Shown here: positions 35,366-46,152 of the stretch, in pieces | How the letters are laid out: the number at the start of each line of letters is the position of its first letter | Numbering within the stretch: position 1 is the stretch's first letter | Origin: Ectobius pallidus | Taxonomy: Eukaryota > Arthropoda > Insecta > Blattodea > Ectobiidae | DNA length: 64,000 nucleotides | Direction of reading: 5' to 3' | Assembly: GCA_964059195.1 (NCBI GenBank) | Contig: CAXKWD010000011.1 | Span: 30,348,066-30,412,065 of the forward strand | The notes under the pieces: generated by a model | What the model saw: only the letters and a program-made list of their open reading frames with translations | Databases searched by the model: none | What the model was told of the DNA's origin: nothing | Program-made: the position numbers and the translations under genes

Positions 35366-35641
35366 TTTAGAAATATGACCAACCTATTCCTTAAGTATAA
35401 CCACAGCAGTAAAAAGGAAACTATTTTTATAGCTATAACAATGGGAAAAATCTTTGAAAAGTTGGTAATGCAAAATCTCGAATATACTCATTGAATTGTT
35501 AAATTTAAAAATATGACCAGCCTATTCCCTTAAATATAACCACAGAAGTAAAAAGGAAACTATTTTTATAAACGTAACAACAGGGGGGGGGGGGAATCTG
35601 CGGAAAGTTGGTAATTCAAAATCTCGAATATACTCATTGAA
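35366..35641 (+). repeat. Tandem duplication, 138-bp unit
   Basis: 35366-35503 and 35504-35641 are diverged tandem copies. Both contain AGTAAAAAGGAAACTATTTT and end CAAAATCTCGAATATACTCA. The second copy holds a run of 12 G at 35583-35594 where the first has only GGG. Confidence 0.85.
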
Positions 35642-35889
35642 TTAAGCACATTATGTATTTGCTTTCTATAGCTTTGTAATATACATGTATCTGCTATCTT
35701 CAAGAACTATTACTTCCACTATCAAGGACAGTCCATCCATGATCTATATATCACCAATTTTTCAGCTTTAGTGAAAACACAGTAGGCTACACTTAACAAT
35801 AGTTTAAAGTGATATATGTGGTTCAGAGTGCTAATAACCCCTTTGTTTTCAAATTTCAGGTTTAGAATTATCACTATTACTATGTTTAT

Positions 35890-36130
35890 TTTACATTTGA
35901 AGCATATGCACTAATAAACGTCTATGTTACATTTTGCAAATCATAAGATGTTTATGGAACAAACATCTGAGATGTGTCCTTGATCCATATTTGCAGGTAG
36001 ATTAAGCATATTTCAGCAGATGGTTTCATTATATGGTTTACAGGAGTTTTTTGAGGCTCAAATCAATATAACATTCTAGTCTGGGTTTCTTGATTTATTG
36101 TTTTACCTATTTCTGTATTGTATACATTTA
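35890..36130 (+). mobile_element. Fragment of the 57456-58335 DNA element family
   Basis: TTGAAGCATATGCACTAATA, then ACGTCTATGTTACA, then TGATCCATATTTGCAGGTAG match the reverse complement of the right end of the element at 57456-58335. Similarity fades after about 36120. Only one end is present. Confidence 0.65.
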
Positions 36131-39106
36131 TTTACCTCACGATGTCTATAGCAGCACAGTGTTGCTAACGACTAATTAAGAAATTAAATTAAATTAAATT
36201 ATCCTGGAAATATTGTGAAGTGCAATGTACTTTAAAAATCATGGAACAAAAGTCTATCTTATATCGCTTCCCGCACCACACAGCAACACAATACAAATAT
36301 TTTAACCACTGTACAGAAACGAGTTCATTGAAGTTTAATATTAACGTTGCATTCACAGGCTGAAATATAAGTAGGTTCAAACAATAAAATTAACTTTAAA
36401 ATAACTGTAAACATCCAGTCTATGTAATGTCTTACCGTGTAGCTCTGTTCCATGGACAACATTCACCTTGATTGCAGTTTTTCTCAATATATAGGAAATG
36501 TAATATAGATGTTGGTTCACGCATTATTGAACTTTATTTTTCATTGCAGATTCTATTGCAAAAATATACTTTAGGTAAATACCGATAATGTATATATGAT
36601 ACAGTACATCTAATGACCTAATAGTGTTCTTGAGGAGTAGTATTAACCTTTCCACTGCTATTGATGTATAAATGCTGTGCCTAAAAAACTGTATGAAAGC
36701 AGAGATGAAAGATGAAAGATGTAAGATGTAAGATGATAAGATGTAATACTATTATTGGTAACGTTTTATTTAAAATATGAGGATTTATATTCAAGTATTG
36801 TGTTCATCATTCATGGAAACCACCTATTCTATTGAAAATTTCCTCACTGATTTCAAACTTAGAGCCCACTGATGTTTTCACTTGATAAAAACTGTGTGCT
36901 TCACAGTTCCAGTGGCATGGTGTTTGACTGTTGTGCACATGCCCACATTATTATTATTATAAGAATGTGCATGCTGCGGCTGCAAGGGAGAGAGAGCACT
37001 GTTGCTTCCACAGTGCCGACAGTGGTGTATTGGTGGAAGGAAGTGTTTTTGCTCCGCATGTGTTGTGCTTAAAACCCATGTACCATATTATTCTTGTGAT
37101 AAAGTGTAGAATTAATTATTTTTTCGGTCCTTTTATTTAACAGAAAACTTTATAACCATGGCAGATGAAGGAGAAAAATACAGATCTTTTCGCGGAAATT
37201 AAAAGAAGAAGAATGATTTCATTTTTTAAACAAATAGATCAAGCTTGAGCTCTAATAGTAATTTATATTAACGTAAGTAAAATTTTTATTGTGTTCTTTT
37301 AGGGTTTTATGAAGTTTCTGAATAAATTTTCTTTTTATATATCTATGGTTCAGTTTACACAATTTTAAAACAAAGGCTAAACATTTTCTGGAGCATCACC
37401 ACCACTAATTTTAACTACGAGCCGCCAATGCCTAAACCATATAATCTATTTAAACTACTGTACGGTAGGTGGATTTTATTTCACTGAAGCTAAATGAAAT
37501 CAGAATATACGATGCATGGTGTCTCCTCTTAAGTTCAGTGTTAAAATTATAGTCCTTCCCTATTTCACAAAACATGCTTAATACAATTCCAAAGCATAAT
37601 CAGGAAATCCACTACAACGCATGCTTAGGGACCGTATGTTTTGTTAAAATAAAATGGCTGATTTTGGTGTTAACTTCCTTCTATTTTGTGGGTATTTTGC
37701 GAAGTAAAATATTTTATACAGTTATCCTCATGGCGATGCTATGGCATTTTGCATGCTATGTTCTTTTTTAGAACTATGAAAATTTGCCATATTTGAGATT
37801 AAATGTTCTTTAAAATATATAGAATTCAGCTTGTTGATGAAAAAAAGATGCGAAATGAAAGCAAAACTATAAAGAAGTGGGCATTTATATAATCTAAAAT
37901 GGCATAATTTATATGCACAAAAGTGTAAACTATTGTGGGTAAAATATGAATTCTGTTCAATTACACTCTTTGCCGCAATCCAATCCAGCATCCCAAACTC
38001 GGCACAGAGATGGTAGAAAAGGAGTGTATTGTGATCACTGAATACCGTACATTCCTGAATCTTTGCTGTAATTGATCACAAGTATTGATAACTTCTTGGT
38101 AGCCAAAATAAATAACAGAAAAGGAAGAATGCTATAAGAAATAAAGGAAAAAATTAAACTAAAACAAAAAATTATGATTTTGAATAAAATTTTTCTACAT
38201 ATTTCTCAATTTGTGTATGGAAGGGGGATATTTCGTGCTTATTTAGAGATTTTGCAGTCAAATTTTGTGATATATTGTGGATTCAATTTACTTAATATTG
38301 GTATTTTATGCATGTACAAAGCTAAATATAGCTAATAAAAGCTGTTCTGTAAAATTTTACGCTTATTGCTGCTACGAAAAAATACGGTCCCTAGACATGC
38401 TTGAATTAAAAGACCTCTGCCAGGAAAAACTTGAATGTCACTGGAAAGAGTCTTCCACAAAATCTAGAGAAGATTTAAGGGAACAACAGGAAATGAGGAA
38501 GTGATACAATGAGTATATTCAACCTTTCAAAATGTAGTAGGTACGGTAGGTAAAAAAATAATTTCTTTTGTAGAAGTTAAAAACCCTACATAATGTGGCT
38601 TTTACGTTAAGAGGTTAAAACAACAAATCCTATTCCCAGTTTTAGTAAATACATTTTCCTCATTTGTAATACATATTCTTCATCAGAGATCAAGTCAATA
38701 GAATTTTACAACTAGTTACTATTTCACTACATAATGATCTTAAGATACTTGCTTATAAAACTTTGAGAACATCAACAAATCCCTGACACTCCAGTAATTT
38801 CATAATTCTTATAATTATATTAGTCAATGCTCCATAGTATGACCAACAAATTACACTTAAGTTAGCTCTGATACCATGTAAGTTATATGGAATAATCCTT
38901 ACCAAAACACTGACGAATATATTACAGTACATAATATGTAGGCCTATGTTACAAACAAAAGCAATCTGGTCTCTTAAGACTATACTATTCTTTGGTTTGA
39001 ATCAAGAACCCAGTACACTTTTCTTTCTAACAAACTTTTTATCCACTCTTCACTCTAATTTCATACATTTTCTCATTTATTACCTGTGGATATAAAGGAA
39101 TTGTAT
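36131..39106. other. Long AT-rich stretch, no supported gene
   Basis: An AAATT microsatellite at about 36180-36200 and an AAGATG-like short repeat at 36700-36745 are visible. At 37158 an ATG in good context follows a plausible splice acceptor (TTTATTTAACAG), but the frame stops after 14 codons. The frame at 38393-38504 (MLELKDLCQEKLECH) faintly resembles a SAP motif but is too short to call. Confidence 0.35.
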
Positions 39107-39712
39107 ATTATTGTTTCTTGGGCTTCCAACCGGGTGAGTTGGAGGTTTGGTTCCAAGCTTTCGGCAGCTATCTCTGTTGCCATCTTCAGGGAGAAGTGAG
39201 CTGGATTGGGAAAAAAACTGTTTCTTACATAGGAAAAGACTGGATACACTAAAATGGGTGGTGGGCCAGTAGGAAAATTACAAAATGGATTCATTAAATT
39301 AAAGTTTTGGCCTTGGAAATCCAAATCCAAAGCCGAAACTTCAATAGGGATGGCGGTCTACAACTTAGCCAGGCCTGGAGGCCAATATTGGCAACTCTCA
39401 CGCCCCAATAAATTATTGGTCCTGACGCCCCAATAAATTATTGGTCCTGACAAGGACTGATTTCACATCCAACAACATTATTAAACTCTATTTTTCCTTT
39501 CCCAACCAATCAGAACTCTCCGTTTAATGAATCCATTTTCTAATTTCCTGTTGGCCCACCACCCGTTCTAGTATATCCAGTCTTTTCCTATATAAGAAAC
39601 AGTTTTTTCCCAGTCCAGCTCACTTCTTCCAGAAGATGGCAGAGGAGATAGCTGCAGAAAACTTGGAACCAAACCTCCAACTCACCCAGTTGGAAGCCCG
39701 AGAAACAATAAT
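39107..39712. mobile_element. Palindromic MITE family, copy 1
   Basis: Arms of about 200 bp (39107-39310 and 39510-39712) are imperfect inverted copies ending ATTATTGTTTCTTGGGCTTC and its complement. The element matches 55563-56611 in its arms. The open frames in the arms (NPAHFSLKMATEIAAESLEP and similar) recur because the arms are copies, and they are not good evidence for a protein. The interior includes CGCCCCAATAAATTATTGGT as part of a perfect 25-bp tandem duplication (39401-39425, 39426-39450). Confidence 0.8.
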
Positions 39713-40179
39713 ATATTCTCAACACTGGGAAAGTCTCAAGTCACGGAATGGTGTTCCTGTAAGATGCCCTTCATAAAGGTTGTCAACAAAAATTCTAAAT
39801 TTTTAAAAAGGAAGTTTTTTACAGTGTTAGTCAATGATGTATGAAAACCTGTCGAAGGTACAAAAAGCAGCTATTTCCTAATATTTGTATATTTCCGCTC
39901 AGTTTAAATGTATAAGGATTCAGAAAATCTGATCTCGGGGAAAAAATATTTCATGTTATTTTAACATTACAATATAACATCAGTTAACCGAACTATTAGG
40001 ACTGAGGGTAGTTTGGATTTTCAACTTGTTCAGATTATCAAATATGTACAAAATAACATGTTAGAACTTGTAAAAAGCATAATAATATCAATTATCAATA
40101 ACGTTACTCCCTCACAGCAAAAAATCAGTAATATATAAATTTAGTTATAAAGTCTGCAATCTAAAATGCATTAGAAAAG
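39713..40179. other. No gene recognised
   Basis: AT-rich spacer between the palindromic MITE and the Penelope-like relic. Confidence 0.35.
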
Positions 40180-40545
40180 CCAAAAGAAGTTTATAAGGAC
40201 TAAAGAACATATTAGACAAATAAAATATGGACGAACTGATAAATCAGCAATAGCTGGACATCTTTGCGAAAAGGATCATGAAATTAGCTAGGAGCCGGAG
40301 TTGAAGAAGTATGGCTAGTTACATAAGCAGCTCACAGTATGGGAGAAAATTTATATCCACAAAAAGAGGGACCAGCCGATGCATTTTGATAAACCTGCTG
40401 ATGACAATCTAATCAAGATGTTAGTTAAACACCCAGCAGGAGGCACAGCTGTTGTTCCTACCACAGATGGAGTATAGCTGAGGATGAGTTATGAAGTCGA
40501 CTGGAAACAGGTTCAGGTTATGAAAAAATAATATTGAGATGAGTT
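40180..40545 (+). pseudogene. Penelope-like endonuclease C-terminus and tail
   Basis: The frame reads FKEHIRQIKYGRTDKSAIAG, HLCEKDHEIS, then (past stops) LTVWEKIYIHKKRDQPMHFD, DDNLIKMLVKHPAGGT. It aligns with the relic at 30390-30830 (shared IHKKR, the following M/L-x-F-D/N, and the Pro-x-Gly-Gly end), so both come from one family. After the coding end comes CTGAGGATGAG, then GGAAACAGGTTCAGG, a possible ribozyme-like 3' motif. It is truncated and contains stops. Confidence 0.65.
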
Positions 40546-40838
40546 ACATACACTACTTCCCTTATTTTAATTACTAACCTGAACACAGGTTTTGACGAGT
40601 CTCTCATCATTTTCAACAGTTATACTCCAACTTTGACATTCCTGCAGAGGACAACCTCATCATGAAGTTCATTAGATGTCCACCAGAGGATGCTGATGCG
40701 AACCAACAGAAAAATGGAGTAATAGTGTTGAAAATGTTGAGAAGGCTCATCGAAACCTGCGTTCAGGTTAGTAATTAAAATAAGGGAAGTAGTGTATGTA
40801 ACTCATTTCAATATTATTTTTTCATAGTCATAACTTCC
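40517..40838. repeat. Inverted repeat of Penelope-like tail sequences
   Basis: GTTCAGGTTATGAAAAAATA... at 40517-40600 is mirrored by 40754-40838. Both arms include AAAATAAGGGAAGTAGTGTA (or its complement). Between the arms, in opposite orientations, are two degenerate tail copies with GTTGAAAATG and a following GAAACCTGCGTTCAGG or AAAACCTGTGTTCAGG. Confidence 0.7.
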
Positions 40839-41802
40839 CTGCATAAACTTTCTAAAAATTTCTAGAATGTTCAGGTTAGTTTGAATTAAGTGAAGTTATG
40901 TATGTTAAATCTCCATCTCAAGTATCAATACAAATAACAATACTGTTACGCACCATAATGGAAAATTAACACTGAGTCTTTCCTTCACCATTTCCGGACT
41001 TCATTTCTTTCCTAAACGGTACTCAACTACACTTCTCACTTCTCCAGACATTGCTTCGCTTTAAAATCCACACCAACAGCAAATGCAAAATGGTCCATTT
41101 CGAAAAGATTCGCTATTCAATAGCATACTGAACTGGAAAGCACCAACAAAGGGGGACGCATGTTTTGACAGGAGGCTATATGGTATTAAACAAAGATCAG
41201 AGCTGAATATAGTATAGGAAAATTACAACCCATCAATCAAAACAAGTAGCTATTAGCCGTACCTTCTTTTGCTATGCAAAGACCTCCTATTTTACAGCTC
41301 AGCAGTATCTTGTTAAACCCTCTAAAATATTTTGCCGAACTCCAAAACGTGTTGAATGTAGTACAGTAAACATGGTAAGTTAAAAGTAGGTAACTTAATT
41401 GTTGTAATTTGTGCTGACTCTCATCTGTTTGATCTAAGATATGATTGTAGCTTCTCTGTAATGAAATAAATGTTTTATGATCATCATTTAGTGGATATCA
41501 CAAGGATCCAGAAAACATAAAAGTAATTAAACAAAAAAGTATATAACAAAGGAGATTGTTCGGATAATTGATGGCTCGGATAACTGATGTTCTTCTGTAG
41601 TAGATTTCTCTTAAAAACTGAATTTAACTTAAATTTTTTTTTTAAGTTTTCATAGATTATAGGAGTAACAGAGTGATATATTTTTATCATCTAGGCCTGA
41701 TGGTACAATAGGATTGTTTTTAATTATATTAATTTAATTTATTTTAAGTAATTTGAGAATAATATTTACTACTTTGCACTACTTACATCCCTTGAAAGGA
41801 TA
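40839..41802. other. No gene recognised
   Basis: AT-rich. Around 41555-41605, TTCGGATAATTGATGGCTCG has a pogo-terminus flavour but no partner end. Confidence 0.3.
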
Positions 41803-41941
41803 CAGCCTACTATCCAACCTCTGCATCATCTACCTCTGCCTTGGCACAATCGGAAGGCAGCACACCAAACCCTGATTCTGTCATTTCCACTAAAGAGACT
41901 TATGGCATCAGAGAGGACCTGCAGTTTAACATGAAATTTTA
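41803..41941 (+). CDS. Possible terminal exon of a host gene
   Basis: After a possible acceptor (TTACATCCCTTGAAAG) the frame reads DTAYYPTSASSTSALAQSEG, STPNPDSVISTKETYGIRED, LQFNMKF and stops at about 41941. The Ser/Thr-rich low-complexity tail has protein-like composition. Other frames are also open here, no partner exon was found, and the polypyrimidine tract is weak. I keep it as a candidate only. Confidence 0.25.
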
Positions 41942-42778
41942 AACAAATATTACACCTCATACTGAATGTCAAATGTGAAAGATAATTTTACTGATGTTTG
42001 TCTTACAAAGTTATATTTTACAACTTTACACTTGTGCACAAGGATTTTAATACACTCTGTAAAGATACAGTTAGAGTTTCTGCTGTAAAATGTATTGTAC
42101 ATTCAAACCAGAGAATTTATACAAATGCTGAAAAAATGGTAACACATAACGACAGTATCAATAAACATACTTATGAACACACATACTTTATTAAAAAGGT
42201 GTTTTACCTCAGACCATTTGTTTCAAGACTTTTGTCTCATCTAGGCCTACTCCTGGGTGTAATGCTATCCCATTGGCAGTGATGATGTGCAGTCAAATGA
42301 ATGGAAACTTTCCGACGATTCTGGTTTCTTCTAGTAGTTTTCTTAATTAAAGCTGGCATTGAAACTGTATCAACTGTGTTTCACACCAACCCTTGGGTGA
42401 GCCAATCTCCTATGGCTTGAATTTAAGTCCAAACACACACATTAGATTATGAACGATGCTCAAGTCTAGGTAAGTGGTGAATTGGGAACATTTCATTTGA
42501 GTGGTTAGAAGGCATTCCTTGTGTGATGCTTAAAAGGAATGCCCACACCAGCCCTTGAATGAAACTAACTCAGATTGGTTTATTGTCAAAAGTCTGGTAC
42601 TATTAACCTATGAACTCGTGTAGGTTCCAGGCTCAGGAATGAAGGAGTGACGGGGAGATCAGCCTCTGCTGCATATCTGCCAGCGGGGGGGGGGGGGGGG
42701 AAGGATATATTTACAGAGGTGGGGAGCGGACCTGGCAGAGCAGGTAGTGTTTTCCCTTACCAAGAAAATCACTATTCA
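41942..42778. other. No gene; G homopolymer
   Basis: A run of 16 G lies at 42685-42700 in otherwise mixed sequence. The open frame at 41998-42282 has no recognised motif. Confidence 0.4.
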
Positions 42779-43000
42779 TTATATCAGAAAGATTCCATGC
42801 ATTCGTCTGTACCTTTTGCTGATGTTGTCTTCTGCTAAGATGCCAAAGTACTGTAAATCAATTTTCCTCAGTTTTCTGGATGAACAATTTTTCCAAATTA
42901 TTAATTTTGTTTTGTCAATGTGCATCCTATCACAATTACTGTAATTAATGGTACATTCTTCATTTGTTATCAAGAGGTTTCTTATCTTTGTGGTCTGCCT
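42779..43000 (-). pseudogene. Possible LINE reverse-transcriptase fragment
   Basis: The minus-strand frame MHIDKTKLIIWKN, then RKLRKIDLQYFGILAEDNIS resembles the stretch after YADD in RTE-type LINEs (I-N-x-x-K-T-K-x-M/L-x-x and, later, F-K-Y-L-G). It is cut at 43000 by the piggyBac-like element. The match is short, hence low confidence. Confidence 0.35.
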
Positions 43001-43003
43001 TAA

Positions 43004-44030
43004 CCCTAGAATCACACTGTGGGGTTACCTGCAGCCCAGCTTTTTTACATCCTCGTCTGGGAATGTGGCAAACAGTAGGCCTACTAGCAAGTCAGTATTC
43101 CACTTACTTCACTGTTGAGTAACATTTGAGATGGCAACAATCTTAGTGCCTTTTTCATATTGTTGAGTACTTATTTTGCAGTTAGGTCATAATTATATGA
43201 CCCCATGGTGTGGTTTGTGTAGGTAAATCTTCTTCAATATGACCCGCAATGTGGATTGTGTGGCTAAACCTTTCTCAAGATTATTTTCTGTTAAACGACT
43301 GTTTAAAGTGTCCATAAATATATTGTTGGTTAGATACATTGTTTTATTGTTATTTGAACACTGAACTACTAACAATAGCACATGAAGGTCTGTTGGAAGA
43401 TGAAATAAACAAAATACTCTATGATTAATGTTTCTGATTTATAACGGAGTAAATACAGCCATGGTGGTCTAGAGGTAGCGTGCCCGCCTCTAGATCCAAA
43501 GGTTGTGGGATCAAACCCAACTGCCGTCGATGGATTTTCAGGACGTAAAAATCCTGGGCACGGAGTCCTCAGGGAAGGATTTTAAGCTGAGGGACCTGTG
43601 TTGTAGATTTACAGCACATAAAAGAACTCCAAGCCTAAATTAGAGCCTCTGGACAAAATTTCTTGGCCCTTTTACGTCCAAGTAATACCTTAGTTTCCGA
43701 AGGAGGGTTTAGAAGTAATGGGCTAAGTGTAACAAAATTCACATAGGTAACAGAAACTTCCACTTGGAGGCCCTTCACCCCAACATAAAGGATATAGGAA
43801 ACCAGATACAGATACAGAAATACATTACCGGTATTCAATATTGTTGGACAAATGCATAAGTTGATGAAAAATACAAGTTATTCCTGTCATATAGATAGAC
43901 AAGATTAGCAATTAATTATGTGAAAATATTATATGGTCAGTGTCCAGGTATATTCAATTATTTTATTACAGGTCACCTGTGATCCCACAGCGTGGATCAT
44001 GTCCTGAATGTTACACAGTGGGCTCCAGAG
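43004..44030. mobile_element. piggyBac-like element 1, TTAA-flanked
   Basis: TTAA at 43000-43003 and 44031-44034 flank a unit that starts CCCTAGAATCACACTGTGGG and whose right end, reversed, is CTCTGGAGCCCACTGTGTAA. Duplicated TTAA and CCY-type termini are the signature of piggyBac elements. Subterminal sequence of the type GGTTACCTGCAGCCC / GGTCACCTGTGATCCC and repeated ATGACCC...TGTGG occurs near both ends. No transposase is seen. It contains SINE family 1 copy 2 (43457-43822). Confidence 0.75.
43457..43822 (+). mobile_element. SINE family 1, copy 2
   Basis: It matches the SINE at 31324-31725 from the A-box region (GGTGGTCTAGAGGTAGCGTG) through B-box-like GGGATCAAACCC to the CACTTGGAGGCCCTTCACCC 3' section, with an internal deletion after GGAGGGTTTAGAAGTAATGG. 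The TSD is unclear; AAATACA flanks both sides at most. It is nested in piggyBac-like element 1. Confidence 0.85.
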
Positions 44031-44034
44031 TTAA

Positions 44035-44200
44035 TTAGTGACTTAAACCTAGCAGAAGACAACCTCGTCTCAAGATACATCCATCTGCTACCAGGGGGAC
44101 AGCACAATAATATTCCTGGCAGTCTAGATCAGCTGACGATGAGAAGAAGACTTTGAGACATATGTTCTGAGGTAAAACATCTTTCCAGTGAAATGTGTGT
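44035..44200 (+). pseudogene. Penelope-like C-terminal tail
   Basis: The frame LAEDNLVSRYIHLLPGGQHN aligns with DDNLIKMLVKHPAGGT of the 40180 relic. After it comes CTGACGATGAGAAGAAGACT, then GAGACATATGTTCTGAGG, equivalent in position to the tail motif there. It is a short fragment next to piggyBac-like element 1. Confidence 0.5.
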
Positions 44201-44941
44201 GTTAAAATATATTTCATATCTATTACCACTTCACTGTGTGATTCCCGCTCACTAGTTTATATAAATAAAGACGTTCTTTCGTTCTGACTTCACAAAAGTA
44301 CACAGAGCATAATGATATCCTGCATACAACATACCAGTTAGATCTTACAATCTCACAAACGTAAGTCAAATGCAAATGTAAGTCAGTACAAAACAAATTA
44401 TATTTTTTTTAACATTACAAAGTTAATACATTAAGTTAGGCTTTTAAGATAATTTAAATAAATTACTTATAAACACTAATATGTAAGCTAGAATACTAAT
44501 ATAGGCCTATTCAATTATACCGTCAATACATTAAGCTGCCCCAACAAGAACATGTTGAGGATAATTATGATAAACAATACAAAAATTATATGTAACATTA
44601 GCAGAAGAGCATTTTCTTTTAATACAGTAACTTTATCATTTATTTAATATGAAAATAGCTGGTAACAAGGGAACCTATTCACTATAAATTTAAGACACAA
44701 CAAAATGAAAGCTCTTTCCATTTGCAGAAGAGTCTATGTTGAACCTTAACCACTTTGAAAATAACTTATTTTTCCTTTTTTATTAATAGGCCTACCTTCT
44801 CAATATTTGTAAATATATTTTTCTAATATAAAAATATTGTGTGATTTTGGCTTACCCATTCCTAGTAATTTGAAGATCGAGTGCTAAGAACGATCAGAGT
44901 CCATATTTGGTATGCAGCGAGTTAGCGTACCATTTTGTAGC
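44201..44941. other. No gene recognised
   Basis: AT-rich; TAGGCCTA at 44503 and 44788. Nothing else. Confidence 0.4.
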
Positions 44942-45244
44942 TTAACCCTCGACTGATATCGGGCATCTTTAATTATAAAGAAACAGTTTTTAAAGTTGGC
45001 AAAGATATGCTTTTTGCTGACATTTTACTATAATTGGGTAACATATTCATAGTTACATGATCATGTTGGCATGTGTTTATTACAAAGAACAAGATTACTG
45101 GCAGCAGCAACTGGCAATAAAGATTTGGCAACACCGACACTTATATGTGCATTGTTGTAACAAATTCAGATTTTAGAAGACATGATATAGTTTATACATA
45201 GCAGGTGGTGTATATATGTACGTTATAAATGGGGCTACGGTATA

Positions 45245-45397
45245 GAACAGGCTTTGGCAGATGTATGTAAGAATGACAGTGATAGTGAATCTATTTTTGG
45301 CAATGATGATGGAAGTGATGCTGAGCTGGATTTGACAGAGGAAGATATGCAGGTCTATATACATTTAATCATCATTTATCATCACACAATTACATAA
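45245..45397 (+). pseudogene. piggyBac transposase N-terminal acidic segment
   Basis: This is an Asp/Glu/Ser-rich frame of about 37 codons inside the TTAA-flanked element. It is open from after a stop at 45242 and runs into the 239-bp insertion, where it ends. Piggybac transposases typically begin with such an acidic leader (D-x-D-S-E type). The identity is inferred from position and composition only. Confidence 0.45.
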
Positions 45398-45631
45398 AAG
45401 TGATGAACACTTGATAAAAACACTTAGTTATGATAGTGGTTAAAAGATCGGTTAAAAACAATAAAAAAACACATAACACAAGACGTTTCAGCCCGCCCTC
45501 CAGGCCTTCCTTGTTTTTAACCGATCTTTTAACCACTATCATAACTAAGTGTTTTTATCAAGTGTTCATCACTTTTATGTTATTGAGATTTTAGTGGAAA
45601 GTAGGACCACGCATTTTATCTTTTACTATGG
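45393..45631. mobile_element. 239-bp insertion with 13-bp TSD and 70-bp palindrome arms
   Basis: CATCACACAATTA at 45380-45392 and 45632-45644 flanks the insertion. 45392-45461 and 45511-45580 are perfect 70-bp reverse complements around a 49-bp loop that contains, on the minus strand, GGCGGGCTGAAACGTCTTG. The TSD length fits target-primed (retro) insertion better than cut-and-paste. Its parent element is unknown. Confidence 0.75.
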
Positions 45632-45885
45632 CATCACACAATTAATAGAATCCAATAAAGATCCCGATATATAACATGCTTCTACAGAGCTGATACCATG
45701 TGAGGGTTAATACGGATAGAATACAAGTTTGATTCTATCCGGCCAAGTTAATTATTCTTTTCCTCTCAATATTTTAATGTTATATTAGCGACAGAAGTTT
45801 AAATTCGGAAGAATTAACAAAAAGTGACTCTGATCCTTTTTAGGCATCACCCTTCATTTACTCAGAGAATGAACTGTGATTAATA

Positions 45886-46152
45886 ATTGAAGGGGTTGGC
45901 AGACGATAGTGCTAACCCATAAAAAACTCATTTTAGATTTTCATTTTTAAAGTAAGCTCACATCTGAAAATCTTATTTTCATCCTTCTTTTGATGCATAT
46001 TACATTAGTAACAAGACTTAGTGATAGAAATAGAATATTCTCAGAAATATTGAAATAATTAGGCCTAGTGACTAAGAAAAAATATAAATAGTGCAACAAT
46101 CTCAACTTTAACAAAAAGAGGGTTAGCACTATCTTCCACCGCCCCTTCAATT
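45886..46152. mobile_element. Short MITE, TIR about 30 bp
   Basis: ATTGAAGGGGTTGGCAGACG then ATAGTGCTAACCC at the left is mirrored by GGGTTAGCACTATCTTCCAC then CGCCCCTTCAATT at the right. There is no ORF. AATT at each end may be part of the TIR or of a short target duplication. Confidence 0.7.

Larger units (their letters stand above)
44946..45706 (+). mobile_element. piggyBac-like element 2, TTAA-flanked
   Basis: TTAA at 44942-44945 and 45707-45710 flank termini CCCTCGACTGATATCGGGC and, reversed, CCCTCACATGGTATCAGC. Inside, 45245-45357 encodes an acidic stretch (EQALADVCKNDSDSESIFGN, DDGSDAELDLTEEDMQ) of the kind found at the N-terminus of piggyBac transposases. The catalytic domain is missing. 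A 239-bp insertion with its own 13-bp TSD lies within it. Confidence 0.75.

Noticed and set aside
36432..36480. Minus-strand exon-like piece ending in a GGTAAG donor
   Set aside because: Only about 15 codons are open and the acceptor is not convincing.
37158..37202. ATG in good context after a plausible acceptor
   Set aside because: The frame stops after 14 codons and no donor is seen before the stop.
38393..38504. SAP-domain-like frame
   Set aside because: Too short, and the match needs a frameshift.
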